Of a DNA stretch of 39,431 nucleotides, positions 26,065 through 33,447 are shown in pieces. Source of the stretch: Lachnospiraceae bacterium UBA1818 (lineage in GTDB: Bacteria; Bacillota; Clostridia; Lachnospirales; Lachnospiraceae); the NCBI GenBank assembly GCA_904419285.1, contig CAJFQZ010000031.1, positions 1-39,431 of the forward strand, in the 5' to 3' direction. The notes under the pieces are model-generated. The model worked only from the letters and a program-made list of their open reading frames with translations, was not told where the DNA came from and did no database searches. Both the position numbers and the translations under genes were made by a program. The first letter of the stretch is position 1; the number at the start of each line of letters is the position of its first letter.

Positions 26065-26149
26065 TCCTCCTGAAGTTTATTGTATGTTAGCGATTCCTGC
26101 AGTGCCAAAATTCCGTGTTTCAGCTTGATGAAGGCACTGCATGGAAAAA

Positions 26150-26707
26150 TCAATATGGCTTGCACAGGATCTCATGGATCCTGGTGTCAAGGATCGTATG
26201 GGTGTATGCCGGAGTCAGCACGATCGCCGAATCCGCGCCGCCTCCGGAGCCTCCGACAGAAATGACCGGTTTTCCATACGGAACTGCTCCTGCATCCAGA
26301 GCCATTGTCGCACACTCCACTCCTACCTTCACTCCCTGTGAAAACATCCTCAGAGTATGCGCCATGATCTCGATCGGTCCCTGTCCGTGAAACCGGTTTG
26401 AAAAGCTGCGTTCCGCACCGCTCAGCGCATGTGCCGCTGTAACGACCTTCACACCTTCTGCTTCCAGCTCCCCGCGCAGTGCCTCAGGAAACTCATTCCT
26501 GCCGGGCTGCTTCATCCCGTACACAGATGTGACAACAACGACAGGAACAACGGATCCCCTATCTTTCAGAATCCGGATCAGATCTTTGGCTGTGCTCCCT
26601 GAGTTGGACGCGATCACGATCGCTGCGTCCAGGCTTTCTGCCTTATCGACTGCGATCTGCAGTGTTTTCTCTGTATTTCCCCTTCCTGGTTTTTCAAATA
26701 GAATCAT
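26150..26707 (-). CDS. pyruvate kinase alpha/beta-domain-like protein
   Basis: This 185-aa protein resembles the C-terminal alpha/beta domain of pyruvate kinase without the catalytic barrel. It has GRGNTEKTLQIAVDKAESLD, IVIASNSGSTAKDLIRILKD, VVVVTSVYGMKQPGRNEF and a Gly-rich end (VISVGGSGGGADSAIVLTPA). Stand-alone proteins of this kind are known in Firmicutes and archaea and have no proven function; the domain usually forms the regulatory effector site in pyruvate kinase. Confidence 0.85.
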   Translation of the reverse strand: MILFEKPGRGNTEKTLQIAVDKAESLDAAIVIASNSGSTAKDLIRILKDRGSVVPVVVVTSVYGMKQPGRNEFPEALRGELEAEGVKVVTAAHALSGAERSFSNRFHGQGPIEIMAHTLRMFSQGVKVGVECATMALDAGAVPYGKPVISVGGSGGGADSAIVLTPAYTHTILDTRIHEILCKPY

Positions 26708-26979
26708 AGTTCATCCTCCAATCCATTATGATTCTGTATCTGACATGATACCTGAGATTTCTCTTTTTCAGTTCTGCGTTCAGAAGAACAATGTCTTTAT
26801 ATTGAATTTCCATGATCTGCATGACACCCCTTGTTCTCCGTATAAATTGTTTCAGCGGGACAGATGTCTCTGCCCGCTGAAATTGCATCGTTTTCGATAA
26901 TGATCTCCTCTGTTATTATATTCCTTATCCGTGTCCTGGACAAGAGGCTTTCCTTATCTTTGCACAGCATTTCATATCG

Positions 26980-27375
26980 TTATTTTTCCATGGATACAGT
27001 CATGTCTCGAATCTCATCCTTTGAGATCACAGCGCTGCCGAACGGACGCATTGCCAGAGCCATAAGCTTCATAGGATTATCATCCGCCGCCACACGGTTG
27101 GAACTGATCTTCCCGCATCTGAGGCACCGGTGGATGACCGCCCATTCTCCGCTCTTTCTGACCCAGACTCCAATCGGTTCCATACGACCGTGACAGTCTG
27201 ATTCGCGATCCCCCGGCTCGAGGATCCCGCCGCATTCGTTTCCTTCTCTGTCTTCTTCGTGGATGGCCAAGAGGCAGTTGGGACAGTGGTCTGGTTCTTT
27301 GCCCTGCTCTTCTGCCGGCATTGTCCATCCGCAGTTCAGGCATCGATATGTGTCTGTATTTTCTTTTCCTTTCAT
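26980..27375 (-). CDS. RNHCP-domain zinc protein
   Basis: The 131-aa protein is built of zinc-binding cysteine pairs: CLNCGWTMP at the start, then DHCPNCLLAIHEED (the motif that names the RNHCP domain, here PDHCPNC), CHGRMEPIGVWVR and VIHRCLRCGKISSNRVAADDNP, which is typical of the family end. RNHCP proteins are small, soluble and of unknown function. ATG 27375 has AAAAGGGG at good spacing. It lies behind a leader of about 390 bases with a five-codon reading frame and two intrinsic terminators, so expression is probably set by attenuation. Confidence 0.88.
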   Translation of the reverse strand: MKGKENTDTYRCLNCGWTMPAEEQGKEPDHCPNCLLAIHEEDREGNECGGILEPGDRESDCHGRMEPIGVWVRKSGEWAVIHRCLRCGKISSNRVAADDNPMKLMALAMRPFGSAVISKDEIRDMTVSMEK

Positions 27376-27406
27376 GGCTGTATTTCCCCTTTTCGTTTTT
27401 GGCATA

Positions 27407-27440
27407 ATAAAAAAGGATAACTCATCACTCTGAGTTATCC
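27407..27440 (-). terminator. second leader terminator before the RNHCP gene
   Basis: On the minus strand a perfect 10-bp stem (GGATAACTCA / TGAGTTATCC, arms 27431-27440 and 27415-27424) with a 6-base loop is followed by a run of six T and further TATT. It lies only about 30 bases before the ATG, so it controls read-through into the gene rather than ending another gene. The ACTCA arm could also pair with the TGAGT of an upstream leader hairpin. Confidence 0.75.
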
Positions 27441-27561
27441 GCATACCTGTACTGCTGTTATCATGCTCTGACAATGAATGATACCCAAGACTCACACATG
27501 AGTCCTGACGCAGGAAACGGGTCAGTCTCAGCTGACAGAATCTATATCCGAATCTCTGCGC

Positions 27562-27589
27562 AAATAAAAGAAGCCGGAATACTCCGGCT
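27562..27589 (-). terminator. first leader terminator before the RNHCP gene
   Basis: On the minus strand AGCCGGA-GTAT-TCCGGCT (27572-27589) is followed by TCTTTTATTT. No gene lies between the upstream promoter (27771-27799) and this hairpin except the five-codon frame at 27723-27740, so it is a leader attenuator. Confidence 0.75.
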
Positions 27590-27722
27590 GTACTTTCCAA
27601 TTATTTCCGGGCACAGCTGATAAAACTGCCCGAAAAGCCAGCCTGATGATCCTATCCGCAAACAGGTACGACAAAAGAATCCATCGTAATTACTTAAGAT
27701 GAGAAAAACTATTGTCCTTATG

Positions 27723-27740
27723 TTAGCGAATAGCCGACAT
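27723..27740 (-). CDS. five-codon leader reading frame (MSAIR)
   Basis: ATG TCG GCT ATT CGC TAA is preceded by a near-perfect ribosome binding site (AGGGAGG, seven bases from the ATG) and begins about 24 bases after the predicted transcription start. Two terminators follow before the RNHCP gene. A very short, strongly initiated frame ahead of terminators is the layout of translation-coupled attenuators. That ribosomes act as the sensor here is inference. Confidence 0.5.
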   Translation of the reverse strand: MSAIR

Positions 27741-27770
27741 CAAGCCACCTCCCTTACTTTTGCTTTCTCC

Positions 27771-27799
27771 ATGATAGCACATGAAGCATATCGTGACAA
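27771..27799 (-). promoter_or_regulatory. sigma-A-type promoter of the RNHCP leader
   Basis: On the minus strand TTGTCA (27794-27799) and TATCAT (27771-27776) are separated by exactly 17 bases. Initiation near 27764 would give a leader of about 390 bases before the ATG at 27375. Confidence 0.65.
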
Positions 27800-27876
27800 G
27801 CCCTGAAATTCGCAGCTTTCAATTTCATAATCTTCCGGCTGCTGTGAGCAGCAACATGTGACACAGTACATTTATA

Positions 27877-28332
27877 TTACATTCCTTTGTATTCATCTAA
27901 AAGGTATTTCCTGTTCAATATATCATAAATTTCTATAAAAGGCACAGAATCCATATAAATCCACCGTTCTATATATGTTGGAGTTATCTCAAACAGAACT
28001 TCATTTTCCAGAAGTGAATACCTTTTATATGAGTCAGGAAAACATTTCTGAAATTTTTCAAGGAATTCATTATTTTCTAACGGGCAGCCGATTTCTTTGC
28101 ATCGCCCTTCAATCTGGATATTCTCGATACAAAGTGAAACATTCGGATTAAGTGAAAGCTGTCTGTATTTTCGGAATGTTCTGTCCGTCTGAAAATAAAA
28201 CCGCCCGTCTATTTGTATCACACTCATCATCCTTGACGATACCATATTGTTCTCGGCTGTGGACAGGACCATTTTCTTTGATGTTCCGAATTGATTAATT
28301 AATTCACTGTATTTTTCGTTGAATAAACTCAC
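27877..28332 (-). CDS. pyridoxamine 5'-phosphate oxidase-family protein
   Basis: The protein of about 151 aa has the split-barrel flavin-binding pattern: MVLSTAENNMVSSRMMSVIQ, GRFYFQTDRTFRKYRQLSLN and NVSLCIENIQIEGRCKEIG, with a C-terminal segment ending in a tyrosine-rich tail. Members bind FMN or F420-like cofactors and reduce or bind small molecules; no substrate is predictable. Two GTG starts are possible (28347 and 28332); 28332 is chosen because GAGG lies nine bases upstream. It follows the zinc alcohol dehydrogenase gene closely on the same strand. Confidence 0.85.
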   Translation of the reverse strand: MSLFNEKYSELINQFGTSKKMVLSTAENNMVSSRMMSVIQIDGRFYFQTDRTFRKYRQLSLNPNVSLCIENIQIEGRCKEIGCPLENNEFLEKFQKCFPDSYKRYSLLENEVLFEITPTYIERWIYMDSVPFIEIYDILNRKYLLDEYKGM

Positions 28333-28360
28333 AGGGATTATCCTCACTTTCTAAAACAGA

Positions 28361-29401
28361 TCACGGTCTTACCGCATATTTTATGACATGATCTTTTTTC
28401 TTCTCAAACACATCATACGCATCCATAATTTTATCCAGTCTGCACCGGTGTGTGATGAGAAAATCAGCGTTCAGTTTTCCGCATGCAGTCAGATCCATGA
28501 TCTCCTGGCAGTAACTGCCGTCCACACCGCCTGTCTTAAACACCAGATTCTTTCCATACATATCAGGAAGAGGAAGTACCTGCGGCTCTTCATACATTGC
28601 CACAACTACCACAACAGCATTGGGACGCGCGATCTTCCAGGCAGTCTGGAAGGTATCTTTACCACCTGCGACTTCGAACACTGTATCAGCGCCTCTTCCA
28701 TCCGTAAATGTCCGGATTACTTTCTCCGGATCATCTCTGCCCGGAATAAGGGTGATGTCTGCCAGCCCTCTTTCCCTTGCGAGATTCAGCCTGAATTCGT
28801 CCGTATCGATCGCAATGATCTTCGCCGGCGTATATAATCTGGCGCACAGCATAGTACACAGCCCGGTCGGTCCTGCGCCGATCACCGCTACGGTGTCTGC
28901 AGGCTTTATCTCCCCGATCTTCGCCGCCCAGTATCCGGTGGAGAGAATGTCTCCGTTAAAAAGGGCCTGCTCATCTGTCACATTGTCGGGTATGACCGTA
29001 AGTCCGTTGTCTGCAAACGGAATCCGCACATACTCTGCCTGTCCGCCGTCAATGCGGCAGCCCAGCGCCCATCCGCCGTGCTCATCTGTACAGTTATTTA
29101 CATAACCGCGCTTACAGAAAAAGCACTCTCCGCAGAATGTCTCCACATTCACAGCCACCCGGTCCCCCGGTTTTACTTTTTTCACAGCATTTCCGACCTC
29201 AACGACACGTCCGACAAATTCGTGCCCGAGGATCGTACCGGGAACCGCTCTCGGCACCGCTCCGCGTTTAATGTGAATGTCGCTGGAGCAGATCGTGGTC
29301 AGCGTCACCTCCACGACCGCATCCCTTTCATCCAGAATAGCCGGCATGGGACGGTCTTCCAGAGCGATCTCGCCGTTTCCCTTATAAACTACTGCTTTCA
29401 T
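28361..29401 (-). CDS. zinc-dependent medium-chain alcohol dehydrogenase
   Basis: The 346-aa enzyme has the MDR fold: catalytic-zinc residues in TTICSSDIHIKRG and GHEFVGRVVEVG, structural-zinc cysteines in the lobe CGECFFCKRGYVNNC, and the nucleotide site VAVIGAGPTGLCTMLCARL followed by an acidic residue (IAIDTDEFRL) that suggests NAD preference. Relatives include sorbitol, threonine and secondary-alcohol dehydrogenases; the exact substrate is unknown. AAGAGGTGAGAG precedes the ATG. Its promoter overlaps that of the divergent sstT. Confidence 0.93.
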   Translation of the reverse strand: MKAVVYKGNGEIALEDRPMPAILDERDAVVEVTLTTICSSDIHIKRGAVPRAVPGTILGHEFVGRVVEVGNAVKKVKPGDRVAVNVETFCGECFFCKRGYVNNCTDEHGGWALGCRIDGGQAEYVRIPFADNGLTVIPDNVTDEQALFNGDILSTGYWAAKIGEIKPADTVAVIGAGPTGLCTMLCARLYTPAKIIAIDTDEFRLNLARERGLADITLIPGRDDPEKVIRTFTDGRGADTVFEVAGGKDTFQTAWKIARPNAVVVVVAMYEEPQVLPLPDMYGKNLVFKTGGVDGSYCQEIMDLTACGKLNADFLITHRCRLDKIMDAYDVFEKKKDHVIKYAVRP

Positions 29402-29433
29402 AAATCTCTCACCTCTTGAATCATACTGAGCAC

Positions 29434-29462
29434 ATTATATAATTATTTTGCTTCAAAAACAA
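29434..29462 (-). promoter_or_regulatory. promoter of the alcohol dehydrogenase gene
   Basis: On the minus strand TTGTTT (29457-29462) and TATAAT (29434-29439) are 17 bases apart, 33 bases or so before the ATG at 29401. It overlaps the divergent sstT promoter, so the two may interfere. Confidence 0.55.
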
Positions 29463-29477
29463 GAACTGTGCTATACT
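29448..29477 (+). promoter_or_regulatory. promoter of sstT
   Basis: TTGCTT (29448-29453) and TATACT (29472-29477) are separated by 18 bases, about 35 bases before the sstT ATG. Confidence 0.5.
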
Positions 29478-29517
29478 AGCCATGTTGAAAAAATAGAAAA
29501 AGACAGGAATGAGAAAA

Positions 29518-30735
29518 ATGAAGAAAATAATCAAAAAGTGGAATGAGATCAGTCTGGTCAAAAGAATCATCTGCGGACTGGTCATAGGAATCATACTCGG
29601 GCTTACTGTCCCGCAGGCATCGGTGATCGGCCTGCTCGGCGATCTGTTCGTCGGCGCCCTTCGGGCTGTCGCCCCGCTTCTGGTGCTGTTCCTTGTGATG
29701 GGCGCTTTATCCCATCAGAGAGAAGGCAAAAAGAGTAATATGAAACGGGTCATCTTTCTTTATCTGCTTGGCACATTTCTTGCCGGATGTGTGGCCGTTG
29801 CCGCAAGTTTCCTGTTCCCGGTCACGATCACTCTGACGGAAACATCTGCCGAAGCGGCTGCTCCCAGCGGGATCGGCGAAGTTCTTAACAGTCTTCTGAT
29901 GAGCATCGTCTCCAATCCGGTAGACGCCCTTGCCAATGCAAATTATCTCGGCATCCTGGCATGGGCAGTGCTGCTTGGCATTGCTCTGAGAAAAGCCAGC
30001 GATGGGACAAAAAATTCAATCATGCAGATTGCAGACGCTTTTTCAACGATCGTGCAGTGGATCATAAGCTTTGCTCCGTTCGGCGTGCTCGGTCTTGTAT
30101 TCAGTACGATCTCCGAACAGGGGCTTTCCTCCCTTCTCGGATACGGAAAGCTGATCCTGCTTCTGGTTGGCAGCATGGCATTCGTCTCATTTGTAGTCAA
30201 CCCTCTGATCACGTTTGCCGGCATCCGGAAGAATCCTTATCCTCTCGTCCTCAAATGTCTGAAAGACAGTGGCATTACCGCATTCTTCACAAGGAGCTCT
30301 GCGGCTAATATACCGGTCAATATGAAGCTCTGTGAGGAACTGGGGCTGGATCGGGATACTTATGCTGTATCGATTCCGCTCGGTTCAACGATCAACATGG
30401 GCGGCGCCTCAGTCACGATCTCTGTACTGACTCTGGCGGCGGTCCATACGCTCGGGATATCCGTTGATTTTCCGACCGCCATCATCCTCTGCATCCTCTC
30501 TGCTGCCAGCGCCTGCGGGGCATCCGGCGTTGCGGGTGGTTCACTCCTCCTCGTGCCTCTTGCATGCAGTCTGTTCGGCATCCCGGATGACATTGCCATG
30601 CAGGTGGTCGGAACGGGCTTTATCGTAGGGGTTATTCAGGATTCCTGCGAGACGGCGATCAATTCATCCACAGATGTGCTTTATACTGCTGTTGCCGAGC
30701 TGTCGCAGAGGAGAAAAAGTGAACAGCACGATTAG
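29518..30735 (+). CDS. sstT: sodium:serine/threonine symporter SstT
   Basis: The 405-aa transporter belongs to the dicarboxylate/amino acid:cation symporter family and fits SstT in length (E. coli 414 aa). It has eight or more membrane helices and the family features: the substrate-loop motif [20 protein letters not shown], the sodium and substrate helix [20 protein letters not shown], and the hairpin [20 protein letters not shown]. SstT imports serine and threonine with sodium. ATG 29518 is preferred to 29509 because AGGA then has proper spacing. A strong terminator follows at 30765-30810. Confidence 0.92.
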   Translation: MKKIIKKWNEISLVKRIICGLVIGIILGLTVPQASVIGLLGDLFVGALRAVAPLLVLFLVMGALSHQREGKKSNMKRVIFLYLLGTFLAGCVAVAASFLFPVTITLTETSAEAAAPSGIGEVLNSLLMSIVSNPVDALANANYLGILAWAVLLGIALRKASDGTKNSIMQIADAFSTIVQWIISFAPFGVLGLVFSTISEQGLSSLLGYGKLILLLVGSMAFVSFVVNPLITFAGIRKNPYPLVLKCLKDSGITAFFTRSSAANIPVNMKLCEELGLDRDTYAVSIPLGSTINMGGASVTISVLTLAAVHTLGISVDFPTAIILCILSAASACGASGVAGGSLLLVPLACSLFGIPDDIAMQVVGTGFIVGVIQDSCETAINSSTDVLYTAVAELSQRRKSEQHD

Positions 30736-30764
30736 GCATCTTCTCAATAAAGGTATTACACAGA

Positions 30765-30810
30765 AAAAGAATCTCCGGCTGTATGTTTCATACATTCCGG
30801 AGATTCTTTT
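30765..30810. terminator. bidirectional terminator between sstT and the convergent gene
   Basis: AAAAGAATCTCCGG and CCGGAGATTCTTTT form a 14-bp perfect stem with a loop that itself can fold (GTATG / CATAC). The A and T runs in the arms make it usable on both strands; it ends sstT and the gene at 30828-31277. Confidence 0.85.
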
Positions 30811-30827
30811 CCAGTGGTTTTGAAAAA

Positions 30828-31277
30828 TCATTCAACTATCTGCAGCAGTTCTTCTATGAACCGGGACGGATTTTCCAGTACATATGGTCTGTCATTCACT
30901 GATATGCTGCCTGTATTTGAAACGATCACAGAACAGACAAGTTCTGAACCCTCATACATAAAAATATCAATCAGCTGGTCTCCTGTTTCAGATAAAGTTC
31001 CATCTGAAATCAAAAAAGTAGAAAGTGTTCTTCTATATGTATACTGCTGAAACAGATTGATGATACTTTGCTCCTGTTCTTTAGTCAGATCATTATAACT
31101 TTCGGAATCCATGTACGGCTCTCCGTTTTGAACCCCCATTGAAATCTGCGTGAGCAGGATCTCCTGCTCATCATTTACCAGATCGGACATTCTCAGCGGA
31201 CGAAAGTACACGAATACTGCTGCCAGAAATAGAATTATTATTACAATCACTACTGCTTTATAACGTGCTTTTTTCAT
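30828..31277 (-). CDS. membrane-anchored protein of unknown function
   Basis: The 149-aa protein has an N-terminal membrane anchor (AVVIVIIILFLAAVFVYF) after a basic start, and an outer domain of about 120 residues with alternating polar strands (EEILLTQISMG-like start, TLSTFLISDGTLSETGDQL, IDIFMYEGSELVCSVIV). ATG 31277 is chosen for GGGGGAG six bases upstream. The pattern resembles small anchored domains often found as single genes in Lachnospiraceae; the family is not recognised. Confidence 0.65.
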   Translation of the reverse strand: MKKARYKAVVIVIIILFLAAVFVYFRPLRMSDLVNDEQEILLTQISMGVQNGEPYMDSESYNDLTKEQEQSIINLFQQYTYRRTLSTFLISDGTLSETGDQLIDIFMYEGSELVCSVIVSNTGSISVNDRPYVLENPSRFIEELLQIVE

Positions 31278-31432
31278 ATTCTTCTCCCCCTTATGCATGT
31301 ATAACCGCAGAACATACTGAAAGAACATAATAATTGATTTTCGACAAAGTTATTCTATTTTTTCTCTATTATAGCATCCGTACATTCCCCTGTCAGTTGC
31401 TTTCTTGAATATTCTGAGGTTTCAAATCGTTA

Positions 31433-31453
31433 TTCCGAAAAATTTCCGAAAAC
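31433..31453 (+). repeat. two 9-base direct repeats with 11-bp period upstream of the riboflavin operon
   Basis: TTCCGAAAA occurs at 31433-31441 and again at 31444-31452, start to start exactly 11 bp. The pair lies about 12 bases upstream of the -35 of the ribU promoter. OmpR/PhoB-type winged-helix proteins bind such tandem, same-face repeats; the second gene of this operon encodes a protein with that domain. Binding is inference. Confidence 0.5.
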
Positions 31454-31464
31454 ATCACGGATCA

Positions 31465-31494
31465 TTGCCTGTCTGAACAATCTGATGATATAAT
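31465..31494 (+). promoter_or_regulatory. promoter of the riboflavin uptake operon
   Basis: TTGCCT (31465-31470) and TATAAT (31489-31494) are 18 bases apart. Initiation near 31501 gives a leader of about 100 bases before the ribU ATG. Confidence 0.6.
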
Positions 31495-31499
31495 CAATC

Positions 31500-31580
31500 A
31501 GACAATAAAATAGAAGTGTCTTCGCAGTATTCTCTGCTGCTTACAGCACCTGAAAGGCATTTCTTTTTAGGTGCTGTTTT
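31500..31580 (+). promoter_or_regulatory. leader with alternative hairpins and terminator (attenuator candidate)
   Basis: The leader can form AGACA/TGTCT (31500-31521), GCAG/CTGC (31524-31537), TGCTG-CTTA-CAGCA (31535-31548) and a terminator-like stem ACAGCACCT / AGGTGCTGT (arms 31543-31551 and 31569-31577) followed by TTTT. The third hairpin uses the left arm of the terminator and the last bases of the second hairpin, so only alternate folds are possible, as in transcription attenuators. The sequence does not match the FMN riboswitch. The ligand or factor is unknown. Confidence 0.5.
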
Positions 31581-31600
31581 ATGTCATGGAGGGATTTAAT

Positions 31601-32245
31601 ATGAACGGCAAGACAAAAAAACTCACAACGATTGCTATGCTCTGTGCTATTACTTACGTTGTAATGGCCGTTGGAAGAATACCTGTTGTTCTATTTATGA
31701 AATATGATCCGTCAGATGTCATTGTCGCTCTGAGCGGATTTATCTGGGGACCGACAACTTCCTGTATCGTATCAGTTGCCGTAGCGGTAATTGAAATGAT
31801 TACAGTCAGTGAAACAGGAATTTGGGGCTGCATTATGAATATTATACAGACGCTCTCATTTGCATGTACTGCAGCTGTGATTTATAAGAAAAAGCACACC
31901 TTGGCTGGCGCAGTCAGTGGTCTGGCAGCAGGGTGGATCATAGCCACAGCTGTTATGCTGCTGTGGAATTATCTTGTGACTCCCATTTATATGGGATATC
32001 CGCGAGAGGCTGTTGCCGAAATGTTAGTTCCGGTTTTTCTTCCATTCAATTTGTTAAAGGGCGGATTAAACGCGGCTTTTACATTTTTACTTTATAAACC
32101 TGTAGTTACTGCATTAAGAAAGAGCGGTTATGTTTCCACGGTGGAGAATGGAACCAGACGCAGGCACACAGGGCTTATCCTGCTGGCACTGTTGATCATT
32201 ATTACCTGCATACTTTTTCTTTTGTCAATGAATGGGATAATTTGA
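31601..32245 (+). CDS. ribU: RibU-like riboflavin ECF transporter S component
   Basis: The 214-aa protein has about six membrane helices and the S-component pattern of the RibU group: a basic start, LTTIAMLCAITYVVMAVGRI, then the substrate-site motif FMKYDPSDVIVALSGFIWGP, and near the end FNLLKGGLNAAFTFLLYKPV. RibU binds riboflavin and hands it to the shared ECF energising module (EcfA, EcfA', EcfT), which is not in this window. The start at 31601 has GGAGGG seven bases upstream. It is followed nine bases later by the kinase-regulator fusion, which supports flavin as the substrate. Confidence 0.8.
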   Translation: MNGKTKKLTTIAMLCAITYVVMAVGRIPVVLFMKYDPSDVIVALSGFIWGPTTSCIVSVAVAVIEMITVSETGIWGCIMNIIQTLSFACTAAVIYKKKHTLAGAVSGLAAGWIIATAVMLLWNYLVTPIYMGYPREAVAEMLVPVFLPFNLLKGGLNAAFTFLLYKPVVTALRKSGYVSTVENGTRRRHTGLILLALLIIITCILFLLSMNGII

Positions 32246-32254
32246 GGATTGAAA

Positions 32255-32953
32255 ATGGGTACAACCGACAAAATAAGGACAATTTATACAACAATGACAG
32301 GATCCGTCATATATGGCCGCGGTATTGGAAAACACGTAGGAACGCCTACCGCAGATCTTAGGGTTAAAGATCAGACAAAGCTGCCGGAAATAGGTGTATA
32401 CACTTCGAAGATCATTTTATGCGATTATATTTTTTATGGCGTAACACACATAGGTATGCGCCCTACGCTTGATACTGATAAAAGAATTTCTATAGAGACG
32501 CATATATTAAATTTTGATAAGGAGATTTACGGATGTACTATTACAATAGAACTGTATCAAAAGATCAGGAACATTATAAAGTTCGAAAATCTCTCCCTGC
32601 TTCTGGAACAGATCAAAGATGACTGCCAGACTGCACAGAAATACTGGGGAATAAATAATCCGCCTGCTCAACTGTTAATGAATAAAGGAACTCACCGTGT
32701 TACACTCGATGGACAGGATATATATTTAACGGTTAAGGAATTCGACGTTCTGTATTTGCTTTATTCAAACCCGTCAGTTTCCTTTACGAAAGAACAAATC
32801 TATAGAGCTGTGTGGAATGAACTGCCTGTGGGCAGATGCCATGCTGTAGAAAATACAGTATTTCAGATCAGAAAAAAGATCAAGTCCGTTCTTCATAGTC
32901 AGGATTATATTAAAACGATCGCAGGATACGGATACAAATTCAACTCCTGGTAA
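32255..32953 (+). CDS. riboflavin kinase domain fused to OmpR-type winged-helix DNA-binding domain
   Basis: The 232-aa protein has two domains. Residues about 14-131 match the riboflavin kinase (flavokinase) fold: GSVIYGRGIGKHVGTPTAD (metal/ATP loop), LPEIGVYTSK, HIGMRPTLDTDKRISIETHI with the expected catalytic Glu at 81, IYGCTITIEL, and KIRNIIKFENLSLLLEQI. The normal PTAN motif reads PTAD (Asp34). There is no FAD synthetase domain. Residues about 147-230 match the trans_reg_C winged helix: LTVKEFDVLYLLYSNPSVSF, KEQIYRAVWNE, VENTVFQIRKKI and IAGYGYKF. ATG 32255 has GAGG seven bases upstream. The gene follows ribU by nine bases. A flavin-binding transcription factor for the operon is the natural reading. 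It recalls RibR of Bacillus (kinase plus RNA-binding domain) and archaeal RbkR (DNA-binding plus CTP-dependent kinase), but with a different domain combination. Confidence 0.9.
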   Translation: MGTTDKIRTIYTTMTGSVIYGRGIGKHVGTPTADLRVKDQTKLPEIGVYTSKIILCDYIFYGVTHIGMRPTLDTDKRISIETHILNFDKEIYGCTITIELYQKIRNIIKFENLSLLLEQIKDDCQTAQKYWGINNPPAQLLMNKGTHRVTLDGQDIYLTVKEFDVLYLLYSNPSVSFTKEQIYRAVWNELPVGRCHAVENTVFQIRKKIKSVLHSQDYIKTIAGYGYKFNSW

Positions 32954-33043
32954 TGTCTGCACTGTCATAAAAATCAGCAGGGACGCGCTGAGCAGCCCTG
33001 TAAATGCAGAAATACTTTCGATTTGTTCTAAAGAAATATGCCT

Positions 33044-33418
33044 TTATTTGCAGCCTGTTCTTATATATTCTATCAGTGTTTCTACATCATCAAAATCGTC
33101 GTAGTCACCATTTATGCCGTCGCGGTGATAAACAACTCCATTCTTCTCATTCCTTTCAAGGCAGTCTAAGAGATGCTCTTCGCCATATCTTCTGACAAAC
33201 TCAGTAAAAGCATACGGCTTTATTTTCCCTAATAATCCTTTTCTGCATTTTTCATTACACTCATAGCAATGTGAAATTTTTTTGGAAATTGAGCATTTTC
33301 TGTTTTCACACCAGTCCTTATCCGGACATTCCCCTGAATCACAGCCATGGCATGTCGTATTTTCAGAACATAAGCAGCAGGCAAGACCGCATCGTGCAAT
33401 ACCTAACTCTCTTCTCAT
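33044..33418 (-). CDS. DUF3795 cysteine-rich protein
   Basis: The 124-aa protein has the DUF3795 pattern: IARCGLACCLCSENTTCHGC at the start, a run of further cysteines (CENRKC, HCYECNEKC) and a C-terminal helical region with FVRRYGEEHLLDCLERNE. The cysteines suggest metal or Fe-S binding; the family function is unknown. It faces the riboflavin operon tail to tail. Confidence 0.88.
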   Translation of the reverse strand: MRRELGIARCGLACCLCSENTTCHGCDSGECPDKDWCENRKCSISKKISHCYECNEKCRKGLLGKIKPYAFTEFVRRYGEEHLLDCLERNEKNGVVYHRDGINGDYDDFDDVETLIEYIRTGCK

Positions 33419-33447
33419 AGTGATTCCTCCAAATTATTAATCTGCAA

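Noticed and set aside
26694-26813. Minus-strand frame of about 39 codons overlapping the start of the pyruvate-kinase-like gene; its front resembles small clostridial RDAC proteins.
   Set aside because: The defining RDAC motif is absent, and the ribosome binding site has poor spacing, so coding is not supported.
31500-31600. FMN riboswitch before ribU.
   Set aside because: The leader is only about 100 bases long and none of the conserved FMN-aptamer segments is present.
32953-33000. CAGGG / CCCTG hairpin after the kinase-regulator fusion as terminator.
   Set aside because: The stem is short and no T run follows.
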